A stretch of DNA of 64,000 bases from Kitasatospora gansuensis (GTDB taxonomy: Bacteria > Actinomycetota > Actinomycetes > Streptomycetales > Streptomycetaceae), in contig NZ_JACHJR010000001.1 in assembly GCF_014203705.1 (NCBI RefSeq), forward strand, positions 4,650,001-4,714,000. The letters run 5' to 3'. Made by a program: the position numbers and the translations under genes. Shown here piece by piece: positions 45,061-52,349 of the stretch. Every line of letters starts with the position of its first letter. Position 1 is the stretch's first letter. The notes beneath the pieces are model-generated. The model was not told the DNA's origin. It did no database searches and saw only the letters and a list, made by a program, of their open reading frames with translations.

Positions 45061-45692
45061 TGCTGGCCGAGGACAGCGTGCTGCTGCGGGAGGGACTGGT
45101 CGGCCTGTTGGAGCGGTTCGGCCACCGGGTGGTGGCCGCGGTCGGCGACGCCGGGGCGCTCCGCGCGGCGGTGGCCGAACACGCCCCGGACCTGGTGGTC
45201 ACCGACGTCCGGATGCCGCCCGGCCAGGCCGACGAGGGTCTGCGGGCCGCCGTCGAACTCCGCGAGGCCCGTCCGGGGCTGCCGGTTCTGGTGCTCAGTC
45301 AGTACGTCCAACGGTCCTACGCCGCCGACCTGTTGGACTCCGGGGACGGCTCCGGGGTGGGCTACCTGCTGAAGGACCGGGTCGGTCAGATCGAGGACTT
45401 CCTGACCGCCGTCGCCACCGTGGCGGACGGCGGCACGGTGGTCGACCCGGAGGTGGTCCGGCAGCTGATCGGCCGTCGGCGCGACCCGCTGGCCCGGCTG
45501 ACGCCGCGTGAGCGCGAGGTGCTGGCGCTGATGGCCGAGGGCCGCTCCAACGCGGCGATCTGCCGGGAACTGGTGGTCACCGAGGCCGCCGTCTCCAAGC
45601 ACATCGGCAACATCCTGGCCAAACTCGACCTGCCGCCGGCCGAGCAGAGCCACCGCCGGGTGCTCGCGGTGCTCACCTTCCTCCGGGGCTGA
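45021..45692 (+). CDS. LuxR/NarL family response regulator
   Basis: A 223-residue regulator. The receiver domain carries the acidic pair (LAEDS), the phospho-accepting Asp in VVTDVRMPP (about residue 61) and a lysine in YLLKDR. The C-terminal LuxR helix-turn-helix is LTPREREVLALMAEGRSNAA followed by ICRELVVTEAAVSKHIGNIL. It pairs with the upstream kinase; the divergent FtsX permease is the most obvious target. A 5-bp gap separates its stop from the converging oxidoreductase. Confidence 0.92.
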   Translation: MHPDQPTAAPLRVVLAEDSVLLREGLVGLLERFGHRVVAAVGDAGALRAAVAEHAPDLVVTDVRMPPGQADEGLRAAVELREARPGLPVLVLSQYVQRSYAADLLDSGDGSGVGYLLKDRVGQIEDFLTAVATVADGGTVVDPEVVRQLIGRRRDPLARLTPREREVLALMAEGRSNAAICRELVVTEAAVSKHIGNILAKLDLPPAEQSHRRVLAVLTFLRG

Positions 45693-45697
45693 CTCGG

Positions 45698-46783
45698 TCA
45701 CACCTCCCCGACCTGCACGATCGCCTTGCCGGTGTTCGCCCCGGCCAGCATCCCGAGGAAGGCGTCCACCGCCCGGTCGAAGCCGACCGTCACGGTCTCG
45801 TCCGGCACCAGTGCGCCCGAGCGCAGGTAGGGGGCGAGGTACGCCTCCAACTCGCCCTGGACCTCCCGGTAGTTGCGTACCAGGAAGCCCTCCAGCCGCA
45901 GGCTCTTGCTCACCACGTCGTAGAGGTTGTACGGCGCGGCGGGCGGGTTCGCCGGATCGTCGTACTGGGCCACCGCGCCGCACCAGGCGATCCGGCCGCC
46001 GTCCCGCAGCACGTCGATGGCCCCCGCGAGGTGGTCCCCGCCGACGTTGTCGAAGTACACGTCCAGGCCGTCGGGGGCGGCCTTGCGCAGCTGCTCGCCG
46101 ACCGGTCCCTCGTGGTGGTCGAAGGCGGCGTCGAAGCCGAGCCGTTCGGTCAGGTGCCGGACCTTGGCGGCCGAGCCCGTGCTGCCGACCAGCCGGCCGA
46201 CGCCCATCAGCCGGGCGAGCTGCCCGACCGCCGTGCCCACCCCGCCCGCCGCCGCGCTCACATACAGGCTCTCGCCGGGCTGCAGCCGGGCGATCCGGGT
46301 CAGGCCGACGTACGCCGTCAGGCCGGTGCCGCCGAGCAGGCTCAGGTACGTGCGGAGCGGCACCCCGTCCGGCGGGCTGATCACCCGGACCCCGGCCGAC
46401 TGGAGCGTCGGCACCCCGGGCCGGCGCAGCCGGACCTGGACGCCGCCCGGGTCGGGTGCCGCGCCGCGCGGCGGGATCTGATCCGGGCTCAGCAGGGCGT
46501 GGGTCCGCCAGCCCAGCCGGTGCGCGACCAGATCGCCGACCTTCAGATGATCCGACCGGGACTCCACCACCCGGCCGAGCGCGCGGCCCTCCATGGGGGC
46601 GTGCAGGTCACCGAAGTCCATCACTTCGCGCATGTACGGATCGACCGAGAAGTACAGGTTCTCGATCAGCGCACCGCCCGGCTCGACCGGCGGGAGCGCG
46701 GCCTCGACGAAGGCGAAGTCGGTGGGGGAGGGGCGGCCCTGCGGGCGGGCGACCTGGTGGACGAAGCGGGCGGTGCGGGTCAT
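45698..46783 (-). CDS. NADP-dependent MDR oxidoreductase (curcumin/alkenal reductase-like)
   Basis: A 361-residue zinc-independent medium-chain reductase of the leukotriene B4 dehydrogenase/CurA branch, which reduces alkenals and enones. The nucleotide loop SAAAGGVGTAVGQLARL and the motif YFDNVGGDHL are characteristic. Divergent from a LysR regulator across 134 bp that contain two palindromes, which fits local LysR control. Confidence 0.88.
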   Translation of the reverse strand: MTRTARFVHQVARPQGRPSPTDFAFVEAALPPVEPGGALIENLYFSVDPYMREVMDFGDLHAPMEGRALGRVVESRSDHLKVGDLVAHRLGWRTHALLSPDQIPPRGAAPDPGGVQVRLRRPGVPTLQSAGVRVISPPDGVPLRTYLSLLGGTGLTAYVGLTRIARLQPGESLYVSAAAGGVGTAVGQLARLMGVGRLVGSTGSAAKVRHLTERLGFDAAFDHHEGPVGEQLRKAAPDGLDVYFDNVGGDHLAGAIDVLRDGGRIAWCGAVAQYDDPANPPAAPYNLYDVVSKSLRLEGFLVRNYREVQGELEAYLAPYLRSGALVPDETVTVGFDRAVDAFLGMLAGANTGKAIVQVGEV

Positions 46784-46803
46784 GGTGGGGCTCCCTGTTC
46801 GGT

Positions 46804-46890
46804 GTGATGATCACGCTAGGGAGGCCAGGCGCGGCCGGGCAGGGGGTCGCGTCGATGGTTGGGGCCGTTCCATGAGCGCTCTTCATGGAA
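46804..46890. promoter_or_regulatory. Candidate LysR operator palindromes
   Basis: TTCCATGA (46868-46875) and TCATGGAA (46883-46890) form a perfect 8-bp dyad 28 bp before the LysR start. A second dyad GTGATgATCAC (46804-46814) lies 20 bp before the oxidoreductase start. Their placement in the divergent promoter matches a LysR-type binding arrangement. Confidence 0.55.
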
Positions 46891-46917
46891 GCCGCCGGCC
46901 CGGGGTAGGTTGCCCGG

Positions 46918-47829
46918 ATGACCGACCTCGCCCCGCACGAGCTGCGCATCCTCGTCGCCGTCGACCGCGATCGCAGCTTCACCGCCGCCGCCACGGCGCT
47001 CGGCATGTCGCAGTCCGCCGTCTCGCACGCCGTGCGCGGGTGCGAACGCAAGCTGGGCGCGGTGCTGTTCGAGCGGGGTCGGCACGGGGCGCGCCCCACC
47101 CCGGCCGGCGCGCAGGCCGTCGCCCACGCCCGCCAGATCCTGCACCTGCTCGCCACCCTGGCCACCGAGACCCGGGCCGCCGCCCAGCAGACCGCCGAAC
47201 TCACCGGACCGCTCCGCATCGTCGCCTTCCGCAGCGCCGCCGCCCACCTGCTGCCCGGCGTGCTGGCCCGGCTGACGGCGCGTCACCCCGGTCTCGCGCC
47301 GGAGCTGCGGATCGTCCGCGAGATCGGCCGCGGCACGGCCGGCGAAGTCGCCGACGGCCACGCCGAACTGGGCATCGCCACCCTGGACGCGGCCACCGGC
47401 CAGACCCCGTCCCCGGCCCTGCCCGGCCTCCTCGCGGGCCGCCTGTTCACCGAGCCGTACGCGCTGGCGCACCCCGTCGGCCACCCGCTGCCGCGCACCC
47501 TGCCGCTGGTCGACTGGGACGAGAACTGCGGCTCGTACACCCGCGACTGGTGGCGCAGCCAGGACTGGATCCCGGCCGCCACGGTGAACGTCGAGGACGA
47601 CACCGTCACGCTCTCCCTGGTCGCCCAGGGCCTCGGCATGTCGATCATGCCCGCACTCACCCTGCTCGGCGCCCCGCCCGGCGTGGCCGTCACCGCCCTC
47701 GGCCCGCAGCCGCCCACCCGTACGGTCGGCTACGTCACCACCCCCGCCCTGGCCCGCACCGCCGCCGTCCGCGAACTGATCCGCGAACTCCGGTCCGCCC
47801 CGGCCCCGGCTCTGGTGGCCTCCGTCTAA
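46918..47829 (+). CDS. LysR family transcriptional regulator
   Basis: A 303-residue LysR protein. The N-terminal winged helix-turn-helix (RSFTAAATALGMSQSAVSHA) and a periplasmic-binding-protein-like effector domain are complete. It is divergent from the MDR reductase, its probable target, and its stop overlaps the converging mug stop by 4 bp. Confidence 0.9.
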   Translation: MTDLAPHELRILVAVDRDRSFTAAATALGMSQSAVSHAVRGCERKLGAVLFERGRHGARPTPAGAQAVAHARQILHLLATLATETRAAAQQTAELTGPLRIVAFRSAAAHLLPGVLARLTARHPGLAPELRIVREIGRGTAGEVADGHAELGIATLDAATGQTPSPALPGLLAGRLFTEPYALAHPVGHPLPRTLPLVDWDENCGSYTRDWWRSQDWIPAATVNVEDDTVTLSLVAQGLGMSIMPALTLLGAPPGVAVTALGPQPPTRTVGYVTTPALARTAAVRELIRELRSAPAPALVASV

Positions 47830-48404
47830 CGGCCGGGCAGCGCCTCACGCAGGCGCCGGAACTCCTCGGCGATCCCGTCCAGCGTGTAATGAGCGTTCAA
47901 ACCACTCGGATTGGGCAGCACCCACACCTCGGTCCCGCCGATCCCCTCCGGCTGCCGCCCGACCACCGCGCCCCGCCGCCCGAACGCGGTCCGGTACGCC
48001 CCGATCCCCAGCACCGCCAGCACCTCGGGCCGCAGCCGCGCCACCCGCTCCACCAGGGCCTGCCCGCCCACCCGGTACTCCTCGGCGGTGAGTTCGTCCG
48101 CCTTGGCCGTGGTCCTGGCCACCACGTTGGTGATGCCGAGACCGTAGCCGAGCAACTCCCGCTGCTCGTTCGGCCGGAGCTGACGGGGCGTGAAACCCGA
48201 GCGGTGCAGCGCGGGCCAGAACCGGTTGCCCGGCCGGGCGAAGTGCTGCCCGGTGGCCCCCGACCAGAGCCCGGGGTTGATGCCGCAGAACAGCACCCGC
48301 AGGCCGGGCGCCACCACGTCCGGGACGGTCCGGCCCCGAGCCGCCGCCAGTTCCTCGGCCCCGGGCCGGAGCTGACGGACCGTCGACTCGCTCTCCTCGT
48401 TCAT
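47826..48404 (-). CDS. mug: G/U mismatch-specific DNA glycosylase
   Basis: A 192-residue uracil-DNA glycosylase of the MUG/TDG branch, removing uracil or thymine from G mismatches. The motif LFCGINPGLWSGATGQHFA carries the family's GINPG active-site loop with Asn, and WVLPNPSGLNAHY is the second motif. ATG 48404 gives the standard length; an upstream start adds an unconserved tail. Confidence 0.9.
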   Translation of the reverse strand: MNEESESTVRQLRPGAEELAAARGRTVPDVVAPGLRVLFCGINPGLWSGATGQHFARPGNRFWPALHRSGFTPRQLRPNEQRELLGYGLGITNVVARTTAKADELTAEEYRVGGQALVERVARLRPEVLAVLGIGAYRTAFGRRGAVVGRQPEGIGGTEVWVLPNPSGLNAHYTLDGIAEEFRRLREALPGR

Positions 48405-48515
48405 CCGCCCAGTCTGCCCGTTCCCACCACGACCCCGGCCGCCGAGTCCGTTCGAACACACGACGAGTTCGATAATCCGCTCCCGCACCGTTGTCGGAAG
48501 GCGCAGAATGGCTGG

Positions 48516-48989
48516 ATGTCCTACGAACTGAAGGCGCTGATCGCATCACGGGAACTGCTCGACGTGGTGGCGGCCGAAGTGCCCGTCGCCCGGGTCGCCG
48601 GACTCGAACAGAAACTGGCGCTGATCCCGATGACGGACCTTCTCTTCGACACCGTCACCGAGCACGGCGGCGCCCTCCAGCCCGGCTTCGCCTCCTTCCC
48701 CGGCGGCTTCGGCCGCCGGATGGCGGCCTGGTCCAAGGCCGGTCCGATCGGCTACGTCGAGGCGGACTTCTTCGGCGGCGAGGGCACCCAGCACGCGGCG
48801 GTCTGGTTCGACGCCAAGGTGGTGCTCGGCCCGCTCGCCTCGGTCACCGGCCAGCCGTTCCCCGCCGAGGGCAGCCCGATCTCCCAGGCGCTGCGCCGGG
48901 TCGGGGCCCAACACACCCACGGACAGGACGAGTTCGAGGCGGTCGGGCTCGGCCGGCACCGGCGCCTGGTCGACTGGTGCTCCGGCTGA
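48516..48989 (+). CDS. Conserved hypothetical protein
   Basis: A 157-residue soluble protein I do not recognise. It has mixed alpha/beta composition with GPIGYVEADFFGGEGTQHAA as the most conserved-looking stretch, and no signal or membrane segment. ATG 48516 starts a clean frame after GGAAGG. Confidence 0.6.
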   Translation: MSYELKALIASRELLDVVAAEVPVARVAGLEQKLALIPMTDLLFDTVTEHGGALQPGFASFPGGFGRRMAAWSKAGPIGYVEADFFGGEGTQHAAVWFDAKVVLGPLASVTGQPFPAEGSPISQALRRVGAQHTHGQDEFEAVGLGRHRRLVDWCSG

Positions 48990-49070
48990 CCGGGCCAAAA
49001 CCCGTCCGGCGCCCGGGGTCCTGACCATTCGGCGTACAACCGGTGGCCGGGGCAGGTGAGGTGGCCCAAC

Positions 49071-49102
49071 GTGAAGCTCAGGCGATTCCGCCTGTACTTC
49101 AC
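49071..49102. promoter_or_regulatory. Stem-loop upstream of secreted protein gene
   Basis: GTGAAGCTCAGGCG (49071-49084) and CGCCTGTACTTCAC (49089-49102) pair with two mismatches around a 4-nt loop. It ends 18 bp before the start codon at 49121, inside the probable 5' UTR or promoter. Confidence 0.4.
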
Positions 49103-49120
49103 TGAGAGGAAGCGCATCCC

Positions 49121-49759
49121 ATGCGTGCCACCTGGACGGCCGTCGTGCTGACCGCAACCCTTGGCCTCGCCACGGTCACCACCACATCCGTCACCGTCGC
49201 CAACGCTGCCGACACCGCCGCGGCGACCACCATCCGCCCCCTCGTCCAGCTCCCCCTGCCCCCGATCGTCCCGCCGGCTCCCGACCTGCCGGTCAAGCCC
49301 CCGGTCGACCTGCCCGTGAAGCCCCCGGGCGGCGCGGACCTCCCGGCCCTCCCGGACCCGTCGAAGAACCTCGCGGTGCTCGGCTCGCTCGGCGACGTCC
49401 TCGGCCAGATCACCAAGCTGGTGACCTCCGCGACCTCCGCCGCCCCCGATCCGGCCGCGCTGCAGAAGCAACTGGCCGACCTGCAGGCCGCGGTGAAGTC
49501 CCTGCTGGCCCTGCTGCCGGCCCCGCCGGTCCCCGACCTGCCGGTGAAGCCCCCGATCAACGACACCCGGATCGTCCCGCCGCTGCCGGTCAACCCGGCG
49601 GACGCCCTCGCCCAGGTCCAGAAGACCGCGGCCGACCTGGTCGCCAAGGCCACCGCCACCAAACCGGACCCGACGGCCGTCAAGGACGCGGTCCCCCCGC
49701 TGTCCACCAGCACCGTCACCGCCACCGTGGCCACCGCGACCGCCCTGGTCACGGGCTGA
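49121..49759 (+). CDS. Secreted Pro-rich hypothetical protein
   Basis: A 212-residue protein with a Sec signal peptide (hydrophobic h-region residues 5-22, cleavage after VANAA or a nearby Ala). The mature part contains repeated P-D-L-P-V-K-P-P units (three copies, at about 53-60, 63-70 and 137-144) and helical Ala/Leu/Thr-rich stretches. Probably wall-associated or extracellular; no enzymatic motif is visible. A perfect 40-nt palindrome follows. Confidence 0.7.
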   Translation: MRATWTAVVLTATLGLATVTTTSVTVANAADTAAATTIRPLVQLPLPPIVPPAPDLPVKPPVDLPVKPPGGADLPALPDPSKNLAVLGSLGDVLGQITKLVTSATSAAPDPAALQKQLADLQAAVKSLLALLPAPPVPDLPVKPPINDTRIVPPLPVNPADALAQVQKTAADLVAKATATKPDPTAVKDAVPPLSTSTVTATVATATALVTG

Positions 49760-49784
49760 CCCACCCGCTGATCCACCCGCACAC

Positions 49785-49824
49785 CCGTCGGGGCCCGGAC
49801 CGTGCACGGTCCGGGCCCCGACGG
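49785..49824. terminator. Perfect 40-nt palindromic terminator
   Basis: CCGTCGGGGCCCGGACCGTG is followed directly by its exact complement, ending 16 bp before the stop of the converging YajQ gene. It should terminate both transcripts. Confidence 0.88.
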
Positions 49825-49840
49825 CGGCGCTGTCGCAGCG

Positions 49841-50329
49841 TCAGCGGTAGTTCACGAACTGGATCGCGAACTCCAGGTCCTTGCCCTTGAGCAGCGCCTG
49901 AATGGTCTGCAGGTCGTCCCGGCTCTTCGAGCTGACCCGCAGCTCGTCGCCCTGCACCTGCGCCTTGACGCCCTTCGGGCCCTCATCGCGGATGATCTTC
50001 GCGACCTTCTTCGCGTCGTCCTGGGAGATGCCCTCCTTCACGTCCGCGGTGATCCGGTACTCCTTGCCGGAGAGCTGCGGCTCACCCGCGTCGAGCGCCT
50101 TCAGCGACAGGCCACGCTTGATGAACTTGTCCTTCAGCACGTCCAGGATCGCCTTGACGCGCTCCTCGCCGTTGGCCTTCATCTCGATCTTCTCGCCCGA
50201 CCGCTTGACCTCGCCGCCGACGTTCTTGAAGTCGAACCGGGTGGCGATCTCGCGGGAGGTCTGGTTGATCGCGTTGTCGACCTCCTGCCACTCGACCTTC
50301 GAGACGATGTCGAAACTGGAGTCGGCCAT
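49841..50329 (-). CDS. yajQ: YajQ family nucleotide-binding protein
   Basis: A 162-residue YajQ protein (UPF0234). The N-terminus MADSSFDIVSKVEWQEVDNA and SREIATRFDFKNV are signatures. Members bind nucleotides, and one (XC_3703) binds c-di-GMP in Xanthomonas; the role in Streptomyces is unclear. It lies 217 bp upstream of the tRNA-Tyr gene that hosts the integrative element. Confidence 0.93.
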   Translation of the reverse strand: MADSSFDIVSKVEWQEVDNAINQTSREIATRFDFKNVGGEVKRSGEKIEMKANGEERVKAILDVLKDKFIKRGLSLKALDAGEPQLSGKEYRITADVKEGISQDDAKKVAKIIRDEGPKGVKAQVQGDELRVSSKSRDDLQTIQALLKGKDLEFAIQFVNYR

Positions 50330-50546
50330 GGTGTCTTGGTCTCCTTGATGCTCTGGCTTCACTGTCCGCCCCCACCCCAACGGAGCAGGCGCCGCCCAAG
50401 CCTATCCACCCCCACCCCCGCCCGCCCCCGCCAGCCACGCCCCACTCCCTTGATCATCACGTGACCAACCAAGTGGCGAAGCACCCCCATCCATCAGGTA
50501 TCGTTTACGAGGTCGAACGGGGCAGCGCCCCGCAAGACACCATCCT

Positions 50547-50627
50547 GGCTGGTTGCCCGAGCGGCCAAAGGGAGCAGACTGTAAATCTGCCGCGCAAGCT
50601 ACGCAGGTTCGAACCCTGCACCAGCCA
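50547..50627 (+). tRNA. tRNA-Tyr (anticodon GTA)
   Basis: An 81-nt class II tRNA. The acceptor stem GGCTGGT pairs with ACCAGCC (50620-50626), with discriminator A. The anticodon arm GCAGA CTGTAAA TCTGC places GTA at 50581-50583. The long variable arm and T arm (GCAGGTTCGAACCCTGC) are intact; CCA is not encoded. Bases from 50574 onward are duplicated at the far end of the element, so the 3' half of the gene was supplied by the element's attP on integration and the tRNA stays functional. Confidence 0.95.
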
Positions 50628-50665
50628 CAGGATAAAGAAGGGCCCCTGACCAGCGGAAACGCCGG
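50574..50665 (+). repeat. Left attachment-site repeat (att core)
   Basis: 92 bp identical to 63006-63097, starting in the anticodon stem of tRNA-Tyr (GCAGACTGTAAATC) and continuing through its 3' end into the downstream terminator. Similarity continues for about 20 bp beyond with two mismatches. Confidence 0.95.
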
Positions 50666-50678
50666 TCAGGGGCCCTTC
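50637..50678 (+). terminator. tRNA-Tyr terminator
   Basis: A perfect 15-bp stem GAAGGGCCCCTGACC with an inner GCG-GAAA-CGC tetraloop, 9 bp after the tRNA. It sits across the end of the exact att repeat; the right-hand copy has one change (T to C at 63098) that breaks an A-T pair. Confidence 0.88.
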
Positions 50679-50768
50679 TGTTGTGCCCGAGTGCTCATCT
50701 CAAAAGTCACCCGTTTTGTGCGGCTTGTCTCACCCTGTCTCGCCCGGATCGCAGGTCCGACCAGCACT

Positions 50769-50789
50769 TCCGGACCAGTCACGGACCAG
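50769..50789 (+). promoter_or_regulatory. Candidate integrase arm site, left
   Basis: TCCGGACCAGT followed by CACGGACCAG. The same 21-bp pattern recurs in the same orientation at 62917-62937 with two changes. It lies about 100 bp inside the left att core and overlaps the end of int, as arm-type sites often do. Confidence 0.5.
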
Positions 50790-52164
50790 ACTCAGGGGCC
50801 GGCCGAGCGCGGCCGTCGAGCCACTGGCCGATCAGCTGATTGGCCCGCTCCTCATCCCCGTGGATGCACTTCGCATAGACCCGGTGGAGCACGGCGATGC
50901 TGTGCCCGGCCCGGCGAGCGCACTCGGCCGGCGCGACACCGGAAGCCAGCCAGCCCGAGATCCCGGCGTGCCGCCAGTCGTACGGGCGGTCGCCCAACGG
51001 CGTCTCCTGCTGCTCGGCGGTCAGCACCTCGGCACGGGCCTTCGACCAGACGACGCCGTACGAGCTCTCCTGGACCAGGCCGCCCCGGAAGGTCTGGAAC
51101 AGCCGCCCGTCCGGGGCCGTGCCGTACTTCTCGATGTGCTCGCGGAGCAGCTGCACCAGCACGGGAGGGATCGGGACCGGCCGAGTGGCCTTGTCGGCCC
51201 GGTGCTTGAGACTCCGGGGATCGTGGGAGGTCCCGCTGTCGGTCCAGGCCGACCCGACCCGAGGGCTGCTGCCGTTCAGGTTCAGCTTGCCCCAGCCCTC
51301 CTCAGGCAGGACGCACCGGTTCTTCCGCAGGTGGACTACCTCGGCCGGTCGCATCCCGGCGTAGTAGAGGCAGGCGAAGAACGCCACCATCCGGGGCCCG
51401 CGCCGACCCTGACGACCGATCTCGGCGAGAGACGCGGTGATCTGTTCAGGGCTGAGCACGTACTCGGGATCGACCTCTTCTTCGATCTTCGGCGGCTGCC
51501 ACTGGACCAGCGGGATCGGATTGACCGTCAGCAGTTTCTCTTCCACGGCCCGGCCCAGGACGTGATGCAGAATCCGCCGTTTCCGGAGGACCGACGAAGC
51601 CGCGGCCTTCTTGCCGTCCAGCTTCACCGAGGCGGCGTCGAGCAGCTGCCGGGCCACAGTGAGCTCGGCCAGAGCCGACACGTTGATGGACTGCCGCTCG
51701 ACCCAGGCCAGTGCCTTCGCCCACTCGGCCCGGGGCTCCTGGACCCACTGCGTCGGGTTGAACGCCCAGCTGTAGAGCGCCCGCCGCAGTACCCGCTTGT
51801 CCGGCCGACCGACCTTCGTGCGGACCAGCTCGAAGGTCACCGTCGCCAGCGCGTCTGCCCAGGTCGTCCGGGTCTTGGCCGGAGCGCCGTCCCATCGCGC
51901 CTTCACGTACTTGCGGCCGAACTCGTAGAAGGTGACTTCGCTCTGGGCCCGCAGCTCCGAGAGGGGGAGACCGCTCTCGGTGTCGAACGGCTCCAGCGAG
52001 CGGGCAGCGGTGATCAGCTCGGCCTTGCGGCCGTCGGCCTGAGTCTTGGTCAGGAACGACTCCGAGAACTCCCGCCCGTTGACGGTCCAGCGGACCATGT
52101 ACGGCTTGCGCCGGTCGGGCCGGTGCCGGTGCTCCCAGAACTGCACCTTGAAGGAGGAGCCCAT
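50779..52164 (-). CDS. int: Tyrosine recombinase (AICE integrase)
   Basis: A 461-residue site-specific recombinase that would catalyse integration into and excision from tRNA-Tyr. The C-terminal catalytic domain has Arg I in AGMRPAEVV (about residue 270), box II YDWR with R398, H421 in the GHS motif, and nucleophile Y430 (HRVY). The N-terminal domain (RRKPYMVRWTVNGREFSESF) is the SAM-like/arm-binding type. It reads toward the tRNA with its stop about 150 bp away, and its ATG overlaps the xis stop by one base. Confidence 0.93.
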   Translation of the reverse strand: MGSSFKVQFWEHRHRPDRRKPYMVRWTVNGREFSESFLTKTQADGRKAELITAARSLEPFDTESGLPLSELRAQSEVTFYEFGRKYVKARWDGAPAKTRTTWADALATVTFELVRTKVGRPDKRVLRRALYSWAFNPTQWVQEPRAEWAKALAWVERQSINVSALAELTVARQLLDAASVKLDGKKAAASSVLRKRRILHHVLGRAVEEKLLTVNPIPLVQWQPPKIEEEVDPEYVLSPEQITASLAEIGRQGRRGPRMVAFFACLYYAGMRPAEVVHLRKNRCVLPEEGWGKLNLNGSSPRVGSAWTDSGTSHDPRSLKHRADKATRPVPIPPVLVQLLREHIEKYGTAPDGRLFQTFRGGLVQESSYGVVWSKARAEVLTAEQQETPLGDRPYDWRHAGISGWLASGVAPAECARRAGHSIAVLHRVYAKCIHGDEERANQLIGQWLDGRARPAPESGP

Positions 52165-52349
52165 CAGGCAGCCACCTCACAGGAGGACAGCCAGGCATCC
52201 AGTTCCACGCGGTCCACCCGGATCTGCCCGTTCGGCAGCTTCATGACGCGTGGCCCCTTGCCCCGGGCTTGCATCCGGTAGAAGGCGGCGCGGGACATGT
52301 CGATCTCGTCCAGGACGGCCGGCAGCTTGAGCAGTTCACGCTTGGGCAC
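52164..52349 (-). CDS. xis: Excisionase (Xis), AlpA/MerR-like helix-turn-helix
   Basis: A 61-residue basic DNA-binding protein (LPAVLDEIDMSRAAFYRMQA, then RGKGPRVMKLPNGQIRVDRV). It fits the small helix-turn-helix excisionases of pSAM2-type elements, which direct integrase toward excision. GTG 52349 follows GGAGGGGGAA. It overlaps the upstream rep gene by 14 bp and the downstream int by 1 bp, so the three are co-translated. Confidence 0.85.
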   Translation of the reverse strand: MPKRELLKLPAVLDEIDMSRAAFYRMQARGKGPRVMKLPNGQIRVDRVELDAWLSSCEVAA

